This document shows, one piece after another, positions 55,412 through 63,519 of a stretch of 64,000 bases of DNA. The notes beneath the pieces are model-generated. The model ran no database searches. It was given only the letters and a program-made list of their open reading frames with translations, and was not told where the DNA came from. The first letter of the stretch is position 1. Each line of letters begins with the position of its first letter. Both the position numbers and the translations under genes were made by a program. Source of the DNA: Rothia gullae (GTDB lineage: Bacteria; Actinomycetota; Actinomycetes; Actinomycetales; Micrococcaceae); the NCBI RefSeq assembly GCF_024294905.1, contig NZ_JANCOC010000004.1, positions 1 through 64,000 of the forward strand, in the 5' to 3' direction.

Positions 55412-56278
55412 ATGGCAGAGCTCTACGAGCGCTTCGTCGCTTTGTATCCCCACCCACACGAGCGAATCCGCCACGGCGCCCCACGAGCCGAACTTAACCG
55501 GCGATACCTCGAACACCTTTACGAGGGCAAGAACCGGGGAACAACCCCCATCGTGGTTGCCCTCGACCCGACCCTGCTCGGGACCATTGAGAATAACGTC
55601 TCCCTGCGCACCTCAACGCCCGTGCAGCACATCACCGGCGACACCGTTGAGCGGTACGCACATGAGCTCATCACAGACCAGCATCATTACCTAGACCAGG
55701 TCGGTGTAGAAGTTGCCGCACATGAGGCGTTCCGGCACCTGAACGAGAGCGCCTACCTGCATACCTACCGCCGCCTTATGGAAAACGGTGAACTCGGCGA
55801 AGACGATATTGGTAGGCCCCTGAAAGCTGAGTACCCCTTCGAGCTGACCGCCGGCATCATCAATGAGAAGGTCAAAGCTGCCGACATTGACAGCGCCGCG
55901 GAACTGCTGATTATGGACCTGCCGCTGCGGGATGTATCCGGGGTATTTGCTTACCTGCCCTTCGGCGGGTGGGATTCCAGCCCCAGCCCCGAGGCGATGC
56001 TGTCCATTGCCCGCTACTGGTTTGAACGCGATGACGCCTACCCGGCTGTTATCGCCTCGGACTTTATCGAGTTCTACACGCCGGTACCGGTCACAACCCG
56101 CCGCGACGCCGAAATCCTAGCGGTCGAGCACACGATGGTTTCCTCGGCGATGCCGGTGCGTGTCTACCGCGGCTTCGACAAGCTCGTGGAGGCGCTCTAC
56201 GGTCAGCACGACTGGTACCTGTGGTGGGAGCAGCTCCCGCGGCGGCGCTCCTTATTGAAACGCCCTAAACCAGCCTAA
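55412..56278 (+). CDS. DUF4253-like protein
   Basis: Function unknown. The 288-residue cytoplasmic protein ends with a domain I recognise as DUF4253: VFAYLPFGGWDSSPSPEAMLSIARYWFERDDAYPAVIASDFIEFYTPVPVTTRRDAEILAVEH and a closing WYLWWEQLP. The first 170 residues contain IVVALDPTLLGTI and several His-rich spots (LITDQHHYL) without a known motif. The final RRRSLLKRPKPA tail is basic. ATG 55412 follows CGGAGAACACC. It is monocistronic with a terminator at 56298. Confidence 0.72.
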   Translation: MAELYERFVALYPHPHERIRHGAPRAELNRRYLEHLYEGKNRGTTPIVVALDPTLLGTIENNVSLRTSTPVQHITGDTVERYAHELITDQHHYLDQVGVEVAAHEAFRHLNESAYLHTYRRLMENGELGEDDIGRPLKAEYPFELTAGIINEKVKAADIDSAAELLIMDLPLRDVSGVFAYLPFGGWDSSPSPEAMLSIARYWFERDDAYPAVIASDFIEFYTPVPVTTRRDAEILAVEHTMVSSAMPVRVYRGFDKLVEALYGQHDWYLWWEQLPRRRSLLKRPKPA

Positions 56279-56297
56279 GCTAGGCGAGTAAAGCGAA

Positions 56298-56332
56298 GGG
56301 GCGGGATGAACCTACATAGTTCACCCCGCCCC
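56298..56332. terminator. Bidirectional terminator
   Basis: A 14-bp stem with one mismatch (56298-56311 with 56319-56332) lies between the convergent DUF4253-like gene and ecfT. Confidence 0.75.
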
Positions 56333-56397
56333 TCTCGTGTATCTGCGCTTTTTCGTGTATTTGTGCAGGTCCGCTCCGGGTTGCTGTGCTACGTGCG

Positions 56398-57108
56398 CTA
56401 TTTCAGTTCGTCCACGTGCCGTGCCCGCAAAGCACGAGCGGTCGCCGTCGCGTAATCAACCGCCTGCACCACCCACGGAATCAGCAGCCGCCAATACATG
56501 CGCTTGGGCAGGTTACGCGCCACCGCCGCCCTGCGCAACGCACCCCAACGGTCCATGAGCGCCGGAATCGACCGGATCATCAACGCAATCAGCAGACCCA
56601 GACGCTCGGGAGAAAGACCCACGAAACGCAGCGGCGAACACAGCCTCACAAAGCCGTCAATTAGAACCGGCAGGGGAGTGCTCACCAGCAGAGCGCGGGA
56701 CGCATAAAAAGCCGTCAGCATAGTCGCGATAGCATCCGCGCCGGAGGCGTACTGACCCGTAAACACGTAATAGCCGACCATAATCAGTAGCAGCAGAGAC
56801 AGCGTGCGAACCACCAGCCACAGCTGGGAGGCTGGCACACCAGCCCACAACGCGCACAGCGTGGAGGCAACCAAAGCCACCAGCGCCACCTGCCAGCCGG
56901 TCACTGTCAACAACAGGAACAGCCCAAAGAAGAGCGTGCCCTTGAACCATAGCGGCACCCGATGCACCGGCGTGTTCAACGGCTGGTAGAAACCCACCAG
57001 CAGAGTACCGGGGTTAAAATCTGAGTCCTGAGAAGCAGGGCGAGGATTCACGCGCGGATTCACCTGAGGAGTCACACGAGGATTCACGCGCGGCGTGTTA
57101 GCGCCCAT
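56398..57108 (-). CDS. bioN: Energy-coupling factor transmembrane protein (BioN-type EcfT)
   Basis: EcfT couples ATP hydrolysis to the substrate-binding S component, here BioY. The 236-residue protein has five to six membrane helices and the cytoplasmic coupling helices ALRRAAVARNLPKRMYWRLL and VQAVDYATATARALRARHVDE with the two Ala-Arg motifs. The N terminus is a short tandem repeat (NPRVTPQVNPRVNPRPA) before the first helix. ATG 57108 follows AGGAGG; the open frame continues far upstream only because it shadows the ATPase gene. It overlaps the ATPase stop by 11 bases. Confidence 0.88.
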   Translation of the reverse strand: MGANTPRVNPRVTPQVNPRVNPRPASQDSDFNPGTLLVGFYQPLNTPVHRVPLWFKGTLFFGLFLLLTVTGWQVALVALVASTLCALWAGVPASQLWLVVRTLSLLLLIMVGYYVFTGQYASGADAIATMLTAFYASRALLVSTPLPVLIDGFVRLCSPLRFVGLSPERLGLLIALMIRSIPALMDRWGALRRAAVARNLPKRMYWRLLIPWVVQAVDYATATARALRARHVDELK

Positions 57109-57985
57109 GCGTGCCTCCTGCCGAATCCAGACTTTCGGTCGCGCCCTCGTTCGGGAACCCTTCGGCACACCACGTGCGGTACTGCTGCACCAGCTGCCCC
57201 GCATCCCCCTGCGCGAGTAAACGGCCGTCATGAATAATGACGGCTTCATCGCAGGACGCCGCCAAATCCAGGTCGTGCGTGCTGAGCACCAGCATCTGAT
57301 CCAGCGACTCCAAATGCATAAGTAGCCGCGCGCGATTACGCAAATCCAGCAGGGTGGTCGGCTCATCGAGCAGAAGAATCTGAGGGCGCGCCGCCAGCAC
57401 ACTGGTGAGGGCGACCAGCTGCTTTTCGCCTCCTGAGAGGGTAAAAACACTCTGGTTTTCAAGGTGTTCGAGGCCGCGCTCGCGGAGCAGTTCACGAATC
57501 TGTTCGAGGCGCTGCTCACCGCTGAGGGCACTACCTTCAACGGCGGCTGCACGGCGCAGACTCAGATCAATATCTTCGGCAACGGTGGGCATAATCAGCT
57601 GCGCCTCCGGCTGGGCGAAGAGCATACCCACACCCTCAAAAGCACCCTGCGAATGACCGCGAGCACCCGTTGAGCCGCGGCTCGGTGCCTCCATGGTGTC
57701 GACACCGTTCACGCGCACAATACCTTCATCCGGGTGGGTGAGCCCATTGAAAAGCCCCAGTAGGGTGGACTTGCCGCTACCGTTCAGACCCAGCACCGCG
57801 GTGCACTTCGCCGTGAATCGCAGACTCACATCCTTGAGGATACGGCGATGCCCGCCTTCGGGCAGCTCGGTGAAAACACTCACCGATTCAAGCTCAAGGG
57901 CGGGCATACTGGTAGAGGCGCTTACCGCCTGCTCGCCTTGCACCTGCTGCGGCGCAGGCTGGCGCGTGGAGTGGCGAAAAAACAT
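57098..57985 (-). CDS. bioM: Energy-coupling factor ATPase (BioM-type)
   Basis: The ATPase of the BioMNY biotin importer. The 295-residue protein shows Walker A VLGLNGSGKSTLLG, Q-loop MLFAQPEAQLI as in ECF ATPases, signature FTLSGGEKQLVAL, Walker B ILLLDEPTTLLDL and LSTHDLDLA. A 20-residue Gly/Ser/Arg insert lies between Walker A and the Q-loop. ATG 57985 has GAGAGGA five bases upstream; GTG 58006, seven codons earlier, is an alternative with AAAGG. Only one ATPase is present, as in bioMNY systems, so it probably forms homodimers. Confidence 0.9.
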   Translation of the reverse strand: MFFRHSTRQPAPQQVQGEQAVSASTSMPALELESVSVFTELPEGGHRRILKDVSLRFTAKCTAVLGLNGSGKSTLLGLFNGLTHPDEGIVRVNGVDTMEAPSRGSTGARGHSQGAFEGVGMLFAQPEAQLIMPTVAEDIDLSLRRAAAVEGSALSGEQRLEQIRELLRERGLEHLENQSVFTLSGGEKQLVALTSVLAARPQILLLDEPTTLLDLRNRARLLMHLESLDQMLVLSTHDLDLAASCDEAVIIHDGRLLAQGDAGQLVQQYRTWCAEGFPNEGATESLDSAGGTHGR

Positions 57986-58017
57986 AGCTATCCTCTCGTG
58001 CGGCACATCGTGTGCCT

Positions 58018-58650
58018 TTAACGCTGGGCAGAAGCCAGGGACGGGAAGGCGCGGCGTACCGACAAACCAACCAGAACCGCGATCGTGGACTTCACCATAT
58101 CCCAGGGAACGAACACCATTGCCGTGCTGAACGCGGCGTCAAAAGTCATGTGGGCGTTCACCATCATACCGGCGATACCGCAGGCGGTCAGAACCACAAA
58201 ACCGCAGAAGTTCGCAACCAGAGCCATGAGGAAGGTTGCACCAATCGAACGGGTGTTGCGGGTGAACAGGTAGGCGAGGGTACCGGTAATAGCGGCGAAG
58301 GGCAGGAAGCCGAGCAGGTAGCCGGCACTCGGGGAGGCGAGCGTACCCAAACCGGCGCCGCCCTTAGCGAAGATGGGCAGGCCAGCGAAACCAACCAGCA
58401 GGTACAGCGCTACGGAGGCGGTGGCACGCTTGCCGCCGAGTACCTGAGCGGTGATGTAAATGCCGAGGGTCTGGAATGTGAAGGGAACCGCAACGCCGCC
58501 CAAGCTGACGGCGGGCATGATGGAGAGTGCGGCAATGAAGCCCGCGAACACTGCGATGAGGGAGAGGTCTGTGGCGAGGGCGGTCTTTGCCGCTACGTTA
58601 CGGCGCGGTGCCTGGGGTGCCTGAGCTGATTCGTGCACGGAATTGGTCAT
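58018..58650 (-). CDS. bioY: Biotin transporter S component BioY
   Basis: BioY binds biotin in the membrane and is energised by BioMN. The 210-residue protein has six membrane helices and the family signatures VPFTFQTLGIYITAQVLGGKRATASVALYLLVGFAGLPIFAKGGAG, SPSAGYLLGF and PWDMVKSTIAVLVG. A 25-residue polar N terminus (QAPQAPRRN) precedes helix 1. AAAGGAGCA lies upstream of the ATG. It leads the bioY-bioM-bioN unit, with gaps of 11 to 32 bases at most. Confidence 0.94.
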   Translation of the reverse strand: MTNSVHESAQAPQAPRRNVAAKTALATDLSLIAVFAGFIAALSIMPAVSLGGVAVPFTFQTLGIYITAQVLGGKRATASVALYLLVGFAGLPIFAKGGAGLGTLASPSAGYLLGFLPFAAITGTLAYLFTRNTRSIGATFLMALVANFCGFVVLTACGIAGMMVNAHMTFDAAFSTAMVFVPWDMVKSTIAVLVGLSVRRAFPSLASAQR

Positions 58651-58745
58651 TGGGGTGGTGCTCCTTTTTGGTACGTTATTGCTCTGCAGATCTTTCTACA
58701 GAGTTGAGGGTTGCGGTGGTTGACTGCTTGTCATGACCCAACATT

Positions 58746-58758
58746 TGAACAATGTTCT
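58746..58758 (-). promoter_or_regulatory. BioQ-like operator upstream of bioY
   Basis: TGAAC-AAT-GTTCT lies 96 bases before the bioY start and contains the perfect palindrome GAACAATGTTC. It closely matches the actinobacterial BioQ box TGAAC-N3-GTTAC known from Corynebacterium. TATAGA, a possible -10, abuts it on the minus strand. Confidence 0.5.
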
Positions 58759-58944
58759 ATAAAAGTGTTCGGTATGTATATTACACCTCACATGACAAAA
58801 ACAAAAGGGACCCCACATGCGCACTCGGCACGCCTGCACTAAAATTGATGAGGTGCTCTGCGCGCTCGCCGCTTCTAACGCGGCAAATCCCGCCTACCGA
58901 GCACTATCAACCCACACACCAGACCGCCATCCGGAAAGGCACCC

Positions 58945-60543
58945 ATGATTGCTGTACAGAACCTCGAATTGCGTGCAGGCGCGCGCCTGCTCATGGAAGA
59001 GGTTACCTTCCGCATCGATAAGGGCGACAAGATTGGTTTGGTGGGCCGCAACGGTGCCGGTAAGACCACTATGACTAAGGTGCTTGCCGGTCTGACCCTG
59101 CCCGCTGACGGTACGGTGACCCGCAGCGGCACTATCGGCTACCTTCCGCAGGACCCAAAGGTGGATGACATGAGCCAGCTGGCTCGTGACCGCATCCTCT
59201 CGGCGCGTGGCCTGGACGGTGTGGCGCGCAAGATGCGTCAGGCGCAGGACGATATGGCGAGTGAGGACCCGGCGGTGCGCGCTAAGGGTATGCGCCGCTA
59301 CGACCGTCTTGAGGCTGAGTTCATTGCTGGCGGTGGCTACGCGGCTGAGTCGGAGGCGGCGGTCATCACTTCCAATCTGGACCTGCCGGAGCGTGTGCTC
59401 GCCCAGCCGCTGTCTACTCTTTCGGGTGGTCAGCGTCGCCGCGTGGAGCTGGCGCGTATTCTCTTCTCCAATGCGGACACCATGCTTCTGGACGAGCCGA
59501 CCAACCACCTCGATGCCGATTCGATTCTGTGGTTGCGTGATTTCTTGAAGAACTTCTCGGGCGGCCTGATGGTCATTAGCCACGATGTTGAGCTGATGGA
59601 GCTGGTCGTCAACCGCGTCTTCTACCTGGACGCGAACCGCTGCGTGATTGATCAGTACAACATGGGTTGGAAGAACTACCTGACTCAGCGTGAGCAGGAT
59701 GAGCACCGCCGCAAGCGTGAGCGTGCGAATGCGCAGAAGAAGGCGAATGCTCTGATGGAGCAGGCGAATAAGATGCGCGCGAAGGCGACGAAGGCTGTTG
59801 CTGCTCAGCAGATGATTAAGCGTGCTGAGAAGCTTCTGCGTGGCCTGGAGGATGAGCGTCAGATCGATAAGGTTGCGGCGATTCGCTTCCCGGATCCGGC
59901 GCCGTGCGGTAAGACTCCGCTGTCTGCGCAGGGCCTGTCGAAGTCCTATGGCTCTCTGGAGATTTTCACGGACGTTGATTTGGCGATTGACCGCGGTTCG
60001 CGCGTGGTGGTGCTGGGCCTAAACGGTGCCGGTAAGACCACACTGCTACGCATGCTGGCTGGTTCCACCGAGCCTGATACGGGTGAGGTCGTGTACGGTC
60101 ACGGCGCGAAGCTGGGCTATTTTGCGCAGGAACATGAAATTCTTGATGGTGACCGTACTGTCTTTGAGAACATGAAGTCTGCTGCACCGGATCTGGATGA
60201 CACCCGCGTGCGTACGATTCTGGGTTCGTTCCTGTTCTCCGGTGATGACGTGGATAAGCCTGCCGGTGTGCTTTCCGGTGGTGAGAAGACCCGTCTGTCC
60301 CTGGCGACCCTGGTGGCGTCGAGTGCGAATGTGCTGCTGCTCGATGAGCCGACCAACAACCTGGACCCCGCCTCGCGTGAGGAGATTCTGAACGCGTTGA
60401 AGGCGTATCAGGGCTCCATTGTGATGGTTTCTCACGATGAGGGTGCCGTGGAGGCGCTGGATCCTGAGCGTGTGCTACTTCTGCCGGATGCGGTGGAGGA
60501 CCTATGGTCGAAGGATTACCAGGATCTGATTTCGCTGGCGTAA
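58945..60543 (+). CDS. ABC-F family ATPase
   Basis: ABC-F proteins act on ribosomes, as translation factors or antibiotic-resistance proteins, and have no membrane domain. The 532-residue protein carries two ATPase cassettes: Walker A GRNGAGKTT and GLNGAGKTT, signatures LSGGQRRRVELARIL and LSGGEKTRLSLATLV, and Walker B MLLLDEPTNHLD and VLLLDEPTNNLD. The inter-domain linker near residues 245-310 is Lys/Arg/Ala-rich (QKKANALMEQANKMRAKATKA). The intact chromosomal context suggests a housekeeping member. ATG 58945 follows GGAAAGGC. Confidence 0.92.
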   Translation: MIAVQNLELRAGARLLMEEVTFRIDKGDKIGLVGRNGAGKTTMTKVLAGLTLPADGTVTRSGTIGYLPQDPKVDDMSQLARDRILSARGLDGVARKMRQAQDDMASEDPAVRAKGMRRYDRLEAEFIAGGGYAAESEAAVITSNLDLPERVLAQPLSTLSGGQRRRVELARILFSNADTMLLDEPTNHLDADSILWLRDFLKNFSGGLMVISHDVELMELVVNRVFYLDANRCVIDQYNMGWKNYLTQREQDEHRRKRERANAQKKANALMEQANKMRAKATKAVAAQQMIKRAEKLLRGLEDERQIDKVAAIRFPDPAPCGKTPLSAQGLSKSYGSLEIFTDVDLAIDRGSRVVVLGLNGAGKTTLLRMLAGSTEPDTGEVVYGHGAKLGYFAQEHEILDGDRTVFENMKSAAPDLDDTRVRTILGSFLFSGDDVDKPAGVLSGGEKTRLSLATLVASSANVLLLDEPTNNLDPASREEILNALKAYQGSIVMVSHDEGAVEALDPERVLLLPDAVEDLWSKDYQDLISLA

Positions 60544-60573
60544 GCAATATTCGCTGAACATCAAAGCATGGGG

Positions 60574-60605
60574 GAGGCTTCGGTACCGTGTGGTGCCGGG
60601 GCCTC
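60574..60605 (+). terminator. Terminator after the ABC-F gene
   Basis: GAGGC and GCCTC close an inner CGGTACC/GGTGCCG stem; TTGTG follows. Confidence 0.6.
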
Positions 60606-60625
60606 TTGTGTATTGCGCGTTGTTT

Positions 60626-60667
60626 TATTGTCCGGGGTGTATTGTCCAGGGCCTATTGTCCAGGGCG
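60626..60667 (+). repeat. Three tandem 14-bp repeats
   Basis: TATTGTCCGGGGTG, TATTGTCCAGGGCC and TATTGTCCAGGGCG follow each other without a gap, and a fourth partial unit continues as TATTTTTT. They are in a gene-free region. Confidence 0.9.
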
Positions 60668-61116
60668 TATTTTTTGTGTTCTGAAAATGTGTTGCGGAGA
60701 TATTGTCGGTATTTTTCTTGTGAATAGTGCGGAAAAATGTGACCTGACCCGTGGGGTTGTATTGTTTTCTGATCATATGTGGTGTAATTGCGTTCCCGTG
60801 CATGTGACTTGTGGGGTATAACATACGAAACTCGCGGCGTATTTGATGGGAAATAATGTTGCCTTGTGGGTTTTTCTGTGAGAAAGAAAAGCTCTCGGGC
60901 GATATTTCAGGGGGTCTTTGTGGGCTTTTTGAATTTTTTATGTGTCTCTACATACATTGTGGGAAAAATGGTAGAAACACAACATGTATGAGGCGTAGAC
61001 TTGTAACTGTTCCCGCCACTGCGAGGACGCAAACGCGAAACATTAGGGCTCACTACCGATGGTGAGTTAGCGCGGGGGAGAAGAGATTCCCGCCCGCTCA
61101 CGAAGGAGAACTGCCA
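60668..61116. other. Intergenic region and leader of the microgene
   Basis: About 450 bp. The first part is T/G-rich. The last 130 bp before the 28-codon gene contains two possible hairpins: CTCAC-TACCGATG-GTGAG (about 61040-61057) and a GC-rich one over 61069-61095. A promoter is likely near 60960-61000, but none stands out. Confidence 0.45.
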
Positions 61117-61203
61117 ATGCACAACACTGAGTTCGAGAAGTACCCCACCTCCGGTGAAGAGAACGTTGAGGTTGACGTCTTCTGGCCCATCCAGGACGCT
61201 TAA
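61117..61203 (+). CDS. 28-residue acidic microprotein
   Basis: Function unknown. The product begins MHNTEFEKYPTSGEENVEVD and ends VFWPIQDA. It has seven acidic residues, one Lys, one His, one Trp and no hydrophobic helix, so it is neither a membrane peptide nor a leader peptide with a run of one amino acid. AAGGAG lies nine bases before the ATG, codons are the preferred C- and G-ending ones, and a strong terminator with T-rich tail starts 34 bases after the stop. That combination supports a real, independently transcribed gene. It could be a RiPP precursor or a small regulator, but no modification enzyme is adjacent. Confidence 0.6.
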   Translation: MHNTEFEKYPTSGEENVEVDVFWPIQDA

Positions 61204-61237
61204 TCTCTCACCCCGATAGGTCGGGATAAGGATTAGA

Positions 61238-61279
61238 AAAGCACCCCGTTGCTTCCGTAGGGAAGTGACGGGGTGCTTT
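61238..61279 (+). terminator. Terminator after the microgene
   Basis: AAAGCACCCCGT (61238-61249) pairs perfectly with ACGGGGTGCTTT (61268-61279), with an inner CTTCC/GGAAG stem. It may also serve the convergent gene ending at 61302. Confidence 0.9.
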
Positions 61280-61301
61280 GCTGTCCTGAGTGAGAATTTA
61301 G

Positions 61302-62030
61302 TTATGCAGCGTTAATACCCAGTCCGAACATTTGCAGAGGGTATTCGGTAAAGCTCATCATGGCTGCCGCGTACCAGGCGACGTACCCGGTCAGTACTAG
61401 AACGAGTGCCTTCTCGCGTACGCTGCCAGCATCACCCAGAATAGGCAGTGCCATGTAGCCGCTCTTTTTCCATAAGGAGGAAGCCACTAGGGGTTTGATA
61501 ACAATGGGGTAGAGGGGCAGTAGTCCGCGGGTTGTCAGCAGGTCGCCAATCAGGTGAATGGTGGCGCCGACCGAAATAGCCCAGGGGAGCAGTGACAGCG
61601 AATCAGTCGTGTAGGCGGCATATCCGAGGGCGACGGCACCGATCCATCCACCCGGTGCGCCGAGCACGCGCAAGGCTAGACCGCCCGAGAAAGCGGCAAG
61701 AAGTAGTGAAGCCCAGGGGATTCCGTTGTAGCTCAGGTTGGCGCTGAAATAGGCAACCGCCCAGAAGACTACCAGACCCAAAATGGAGTGCGTTCCCTTG
61801 CGGTGTCCGCCGCTGACTGCCCCGATAATGCGTGCTACCCAGCGTGAAATGGGCGGGATGGAGTTGGCGATACTGCCGTTGTGGTGGTCAATATCCGGTA
61901 GCATGCCCGCACCGGCGCACGCCAGGGTGGTCACGATGAGGGTGGGGGTATTGGGAACCTGCACCACTCCCGTCTCGACGAGCACTAGCCAGCCAGCTGC
62001 GGCGCTGACAGTATGCGAATAGCCCATCAT
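61302..62030 (-). CDS. Metal-dependent membrane hydrolase (YdjM-like)
   Basis: A 242-residue membrane protein of the family of LexA-regulated, membrane-bound predicted hydrolases. The metal-ligand pattern is present: GYSHTVSAAAGW at the start, MLPDIDHHNGSIANSIPP, GHRKGTHSILG, then ATIHLIGDLLTTRG. Six or more membrane helices fill the rest. The in vivo substrate is unknown. The start has two adjacent ATG codons (62030, 62027) behind AAGGAGG, which overlaps a GGAGG/CCTCC palindrome. Confidence 0.82.
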   Translation of the reverse strand: MMGYSHTVSAAAGWLVLVETGVVQVPNTPTLIVTTLACAGAGMLPDIDHHNGSIANSIPPISRWVARIIGAVSGGHRKGTHSILGLVVFWAVAYFSANLSYNGIPWASLLLAAFSGGLALRVLGAPGGWIGAVALGYAAYTTDSLSLLPWAISVGATIHLIGDLLTTRGLLPLYPIVIKPLVASSLWKKSGYMALPILGDAGSVREKALVLVLTGYVAWYAAAMMSFTEYPLQMFGLGINAA

Positions 62031-62215
62031 GGGGAGGTGCCTCCTTGAATGTAATTGCCCTGCGAGTGTGGTTGCCCTGTGAATGTGGTTGTCTGGGTGC
62101 CGGGATGTTCACTCGAACTAATTAGAACAAATATAGCATATATCGAAATTACTTTCGATAAGCGGGGTTATTCCTTAAGTGGAGCCACCTCAAGCGGCAC
62201 TACCTCTCGATGGCA

Positions 62216-62443
62216 CTACCCCTCAAACGGAAGAGTCTGCTTCCAGAACTCACGCTCGCGCAGGTAATTCTCCAGCCAACCCACGTGGTCGGAGCACGCC
62301 AACCAGATCTTGCGGCGCTCGGGGGTGTGCACCTTCGGGTTGTTCCAGAGCAGCTGAAATTCTGCCGCCTGCTGGCAGCCCTTACGGGAGCACTTGGCGT
62401 ACTCGGGCTGTGCATCCTGGGAAAGTGAACCGAGCAGATCCAT
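62216..62443 (-). CDS. Small Cys/His protein, conserved in Micrococcales
   Basis: A 75-residue protein of unknown function. C18-SRKG-C23 and C50-SD-H53 form a C-x4-C ... C-x2-H set suited to one zinc ion, with LLWNNPKVHTPERRKIWLAC between the pairs. Such proteins are sometimes labelled 'acetone carboxylase', but the length and motifs give no support for that activity. ATG 62443 has GGATAAGAAG upstream. It is a stand-alone gene; its pattern resembles DUF3499 at 4506. Confidence 0.72.
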   Translation of the reverse strand: MDLLGSLSQDAQPEYAKCSRKGCQQAAEFQLLWNNPKVHTPERRKIWLACSDHVGWLENYLREREFWKQTLPFEG

Positions 62444-62729
62444 ATCTTCTTATCCTTACTATTGCGCCTCGACGTGCGGTGTTATTCCGTGCCCGCGCGA
62501 TCGGGCAGAAAAGGGGTGCGGGCTGTTCCGCTTTAGCTAGTGTACGCGCCCGATGAGGCATGTAAAAGAAGGGGAGCCGGTGTTCAGTGTTCAAGAGTGG
62601 AGTGTAGCCTGCGGCACCTTTGCGCTAAAACGCGGTAAAATAAGGCTTGTCTGTCCATTCGTCCACACCCCAACCGTGTAGCCGCTGCATCGGCGCTGAT
62701 CGCGAGGGGTCGACTCATCAAGGAAGCTC

Positions 62730-63446
62730 ATGAGCGAGAACACTCCCAAGACTGTGCTGGTCACCGGCGGCAACCGAGGCATCGGCTACGAAATTGCCAA
62801 GGAATTCCAGGCAGCAGGACACAATGTCTGCATCACCTACCGTAGCGGTGAAGCCCCCGAAGAATTTTTCGCCGTCAAGGCAGATGTACGCGATGCCGAC
62901 AGTATTAACGAAGCATTCAAGGAAATTGAAGCAGAATTCGGTCCCGTGGAGGTGCTGGTCGCCAACGCAGGTATCACCCGCGACATGCTGCTGATGCGCA
63001 TGAAGGAATCCGACTTCACCGACGTGGTCGACACCAACCTCACCGGTTCTTTCCGCGTGGTTCAGCGCGCCATCAAGGGCATGCTGAAGCTCAAGCGCGG
63101 CCGCATTATCCTGGTTTCCTCCGTGGTGGGTCTGTACGGTTCCCCCGGCCAGGTCAACTACTCCGCGTCCAAGGCTGCACTGGTCGGTATGGCACGCTCC
63201 ATCACCCGGGAGCTGGGCGGTCGTAACATCACCGCTAATGTGGTGGCACCGGGCTTCATTAACACCGCAATGACCGAGGTTCTGCCCGAAGAGACCAAGA
63301 AGAACTACCTCGCATCTATCCCGGCTGGTCGTTTCGCGGAGGCGGAAGAGGTTGCTCGCGTGATTCGTTGGCTCGCATCCGATGAGGCTAGCTATATTTC
63401 TGGCGCTGTCATCCCCGTTGATGGCGGCCTGGGCATGGGTCACTAA
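62730..63446 (+). CDS. fabG: 3-oxoacyl-[acyl-carrier-protein] reductase
   Basis: FabG reduces 3-oxoacyl-ACP with NADPH in fatty-acid elongation. The 238-residue SDR has VLVTGGNRGIGYEIA, the Arg in TYRSGE suited to NADPH, VANAGIT, ILVSSVVGLYG, the catalytic YSASK with upstream Ser, and the C-terminal SYISGAVIPVDGGLGMGH. ATG 62730 follows AGGAAGC. The next SDR gene lies 73 bases downstream, a pairing common in actinobacteria, where the second gene is often an enoyl reductase-like enzyme. Confidence 0.9.
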   Translation: MSENTPKTVLVTGGNRGIGYEIAKEFQAAGHNVCITYRSGEAPEEFFAVKADVRDADSINEAFKEIEAEFGPVEVLVANAGITRDMLLMRMKESDFTDVVDTNLTGSFRVVQRAIKGMLKLKRGRIILVSSVVGLYGSPGQVNYSASKAALVGMARSITRELGGRNITANVVAPGFINTAMTEVLPEETKKNYLASIPAGRFAEAEEVARVIRWLASDEASYISGAVIPVDGGLGMGH

Positions 63447-63519
63447 CCCCACCCCGTACGGACTGCACGAAGTGCCCGAATGTGGGCGCACCCTTTCTAA
63501 ACTTTAAGGACATAAAACT

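Noticed and set aside
55196..55694. Overlapping short frames around the DUF4253-like start
   Set aside because: They are produced by the A-rich repeats and run into the real gene out of frame.
58945..60543. ABC-F gene as an acquired antibiotic-resistance determinant
   Set aside because: The base composition matches the neighbourhood and the context is chromosomal housekeeping; the linker gives no specific resistance signature.
62216..62443. 'Acetone carboxylase' label for the 75-residue Cys/His protein
   Set aside because: The length and motifs fit a small zinc-binding protein, not a carboxylase subunit.
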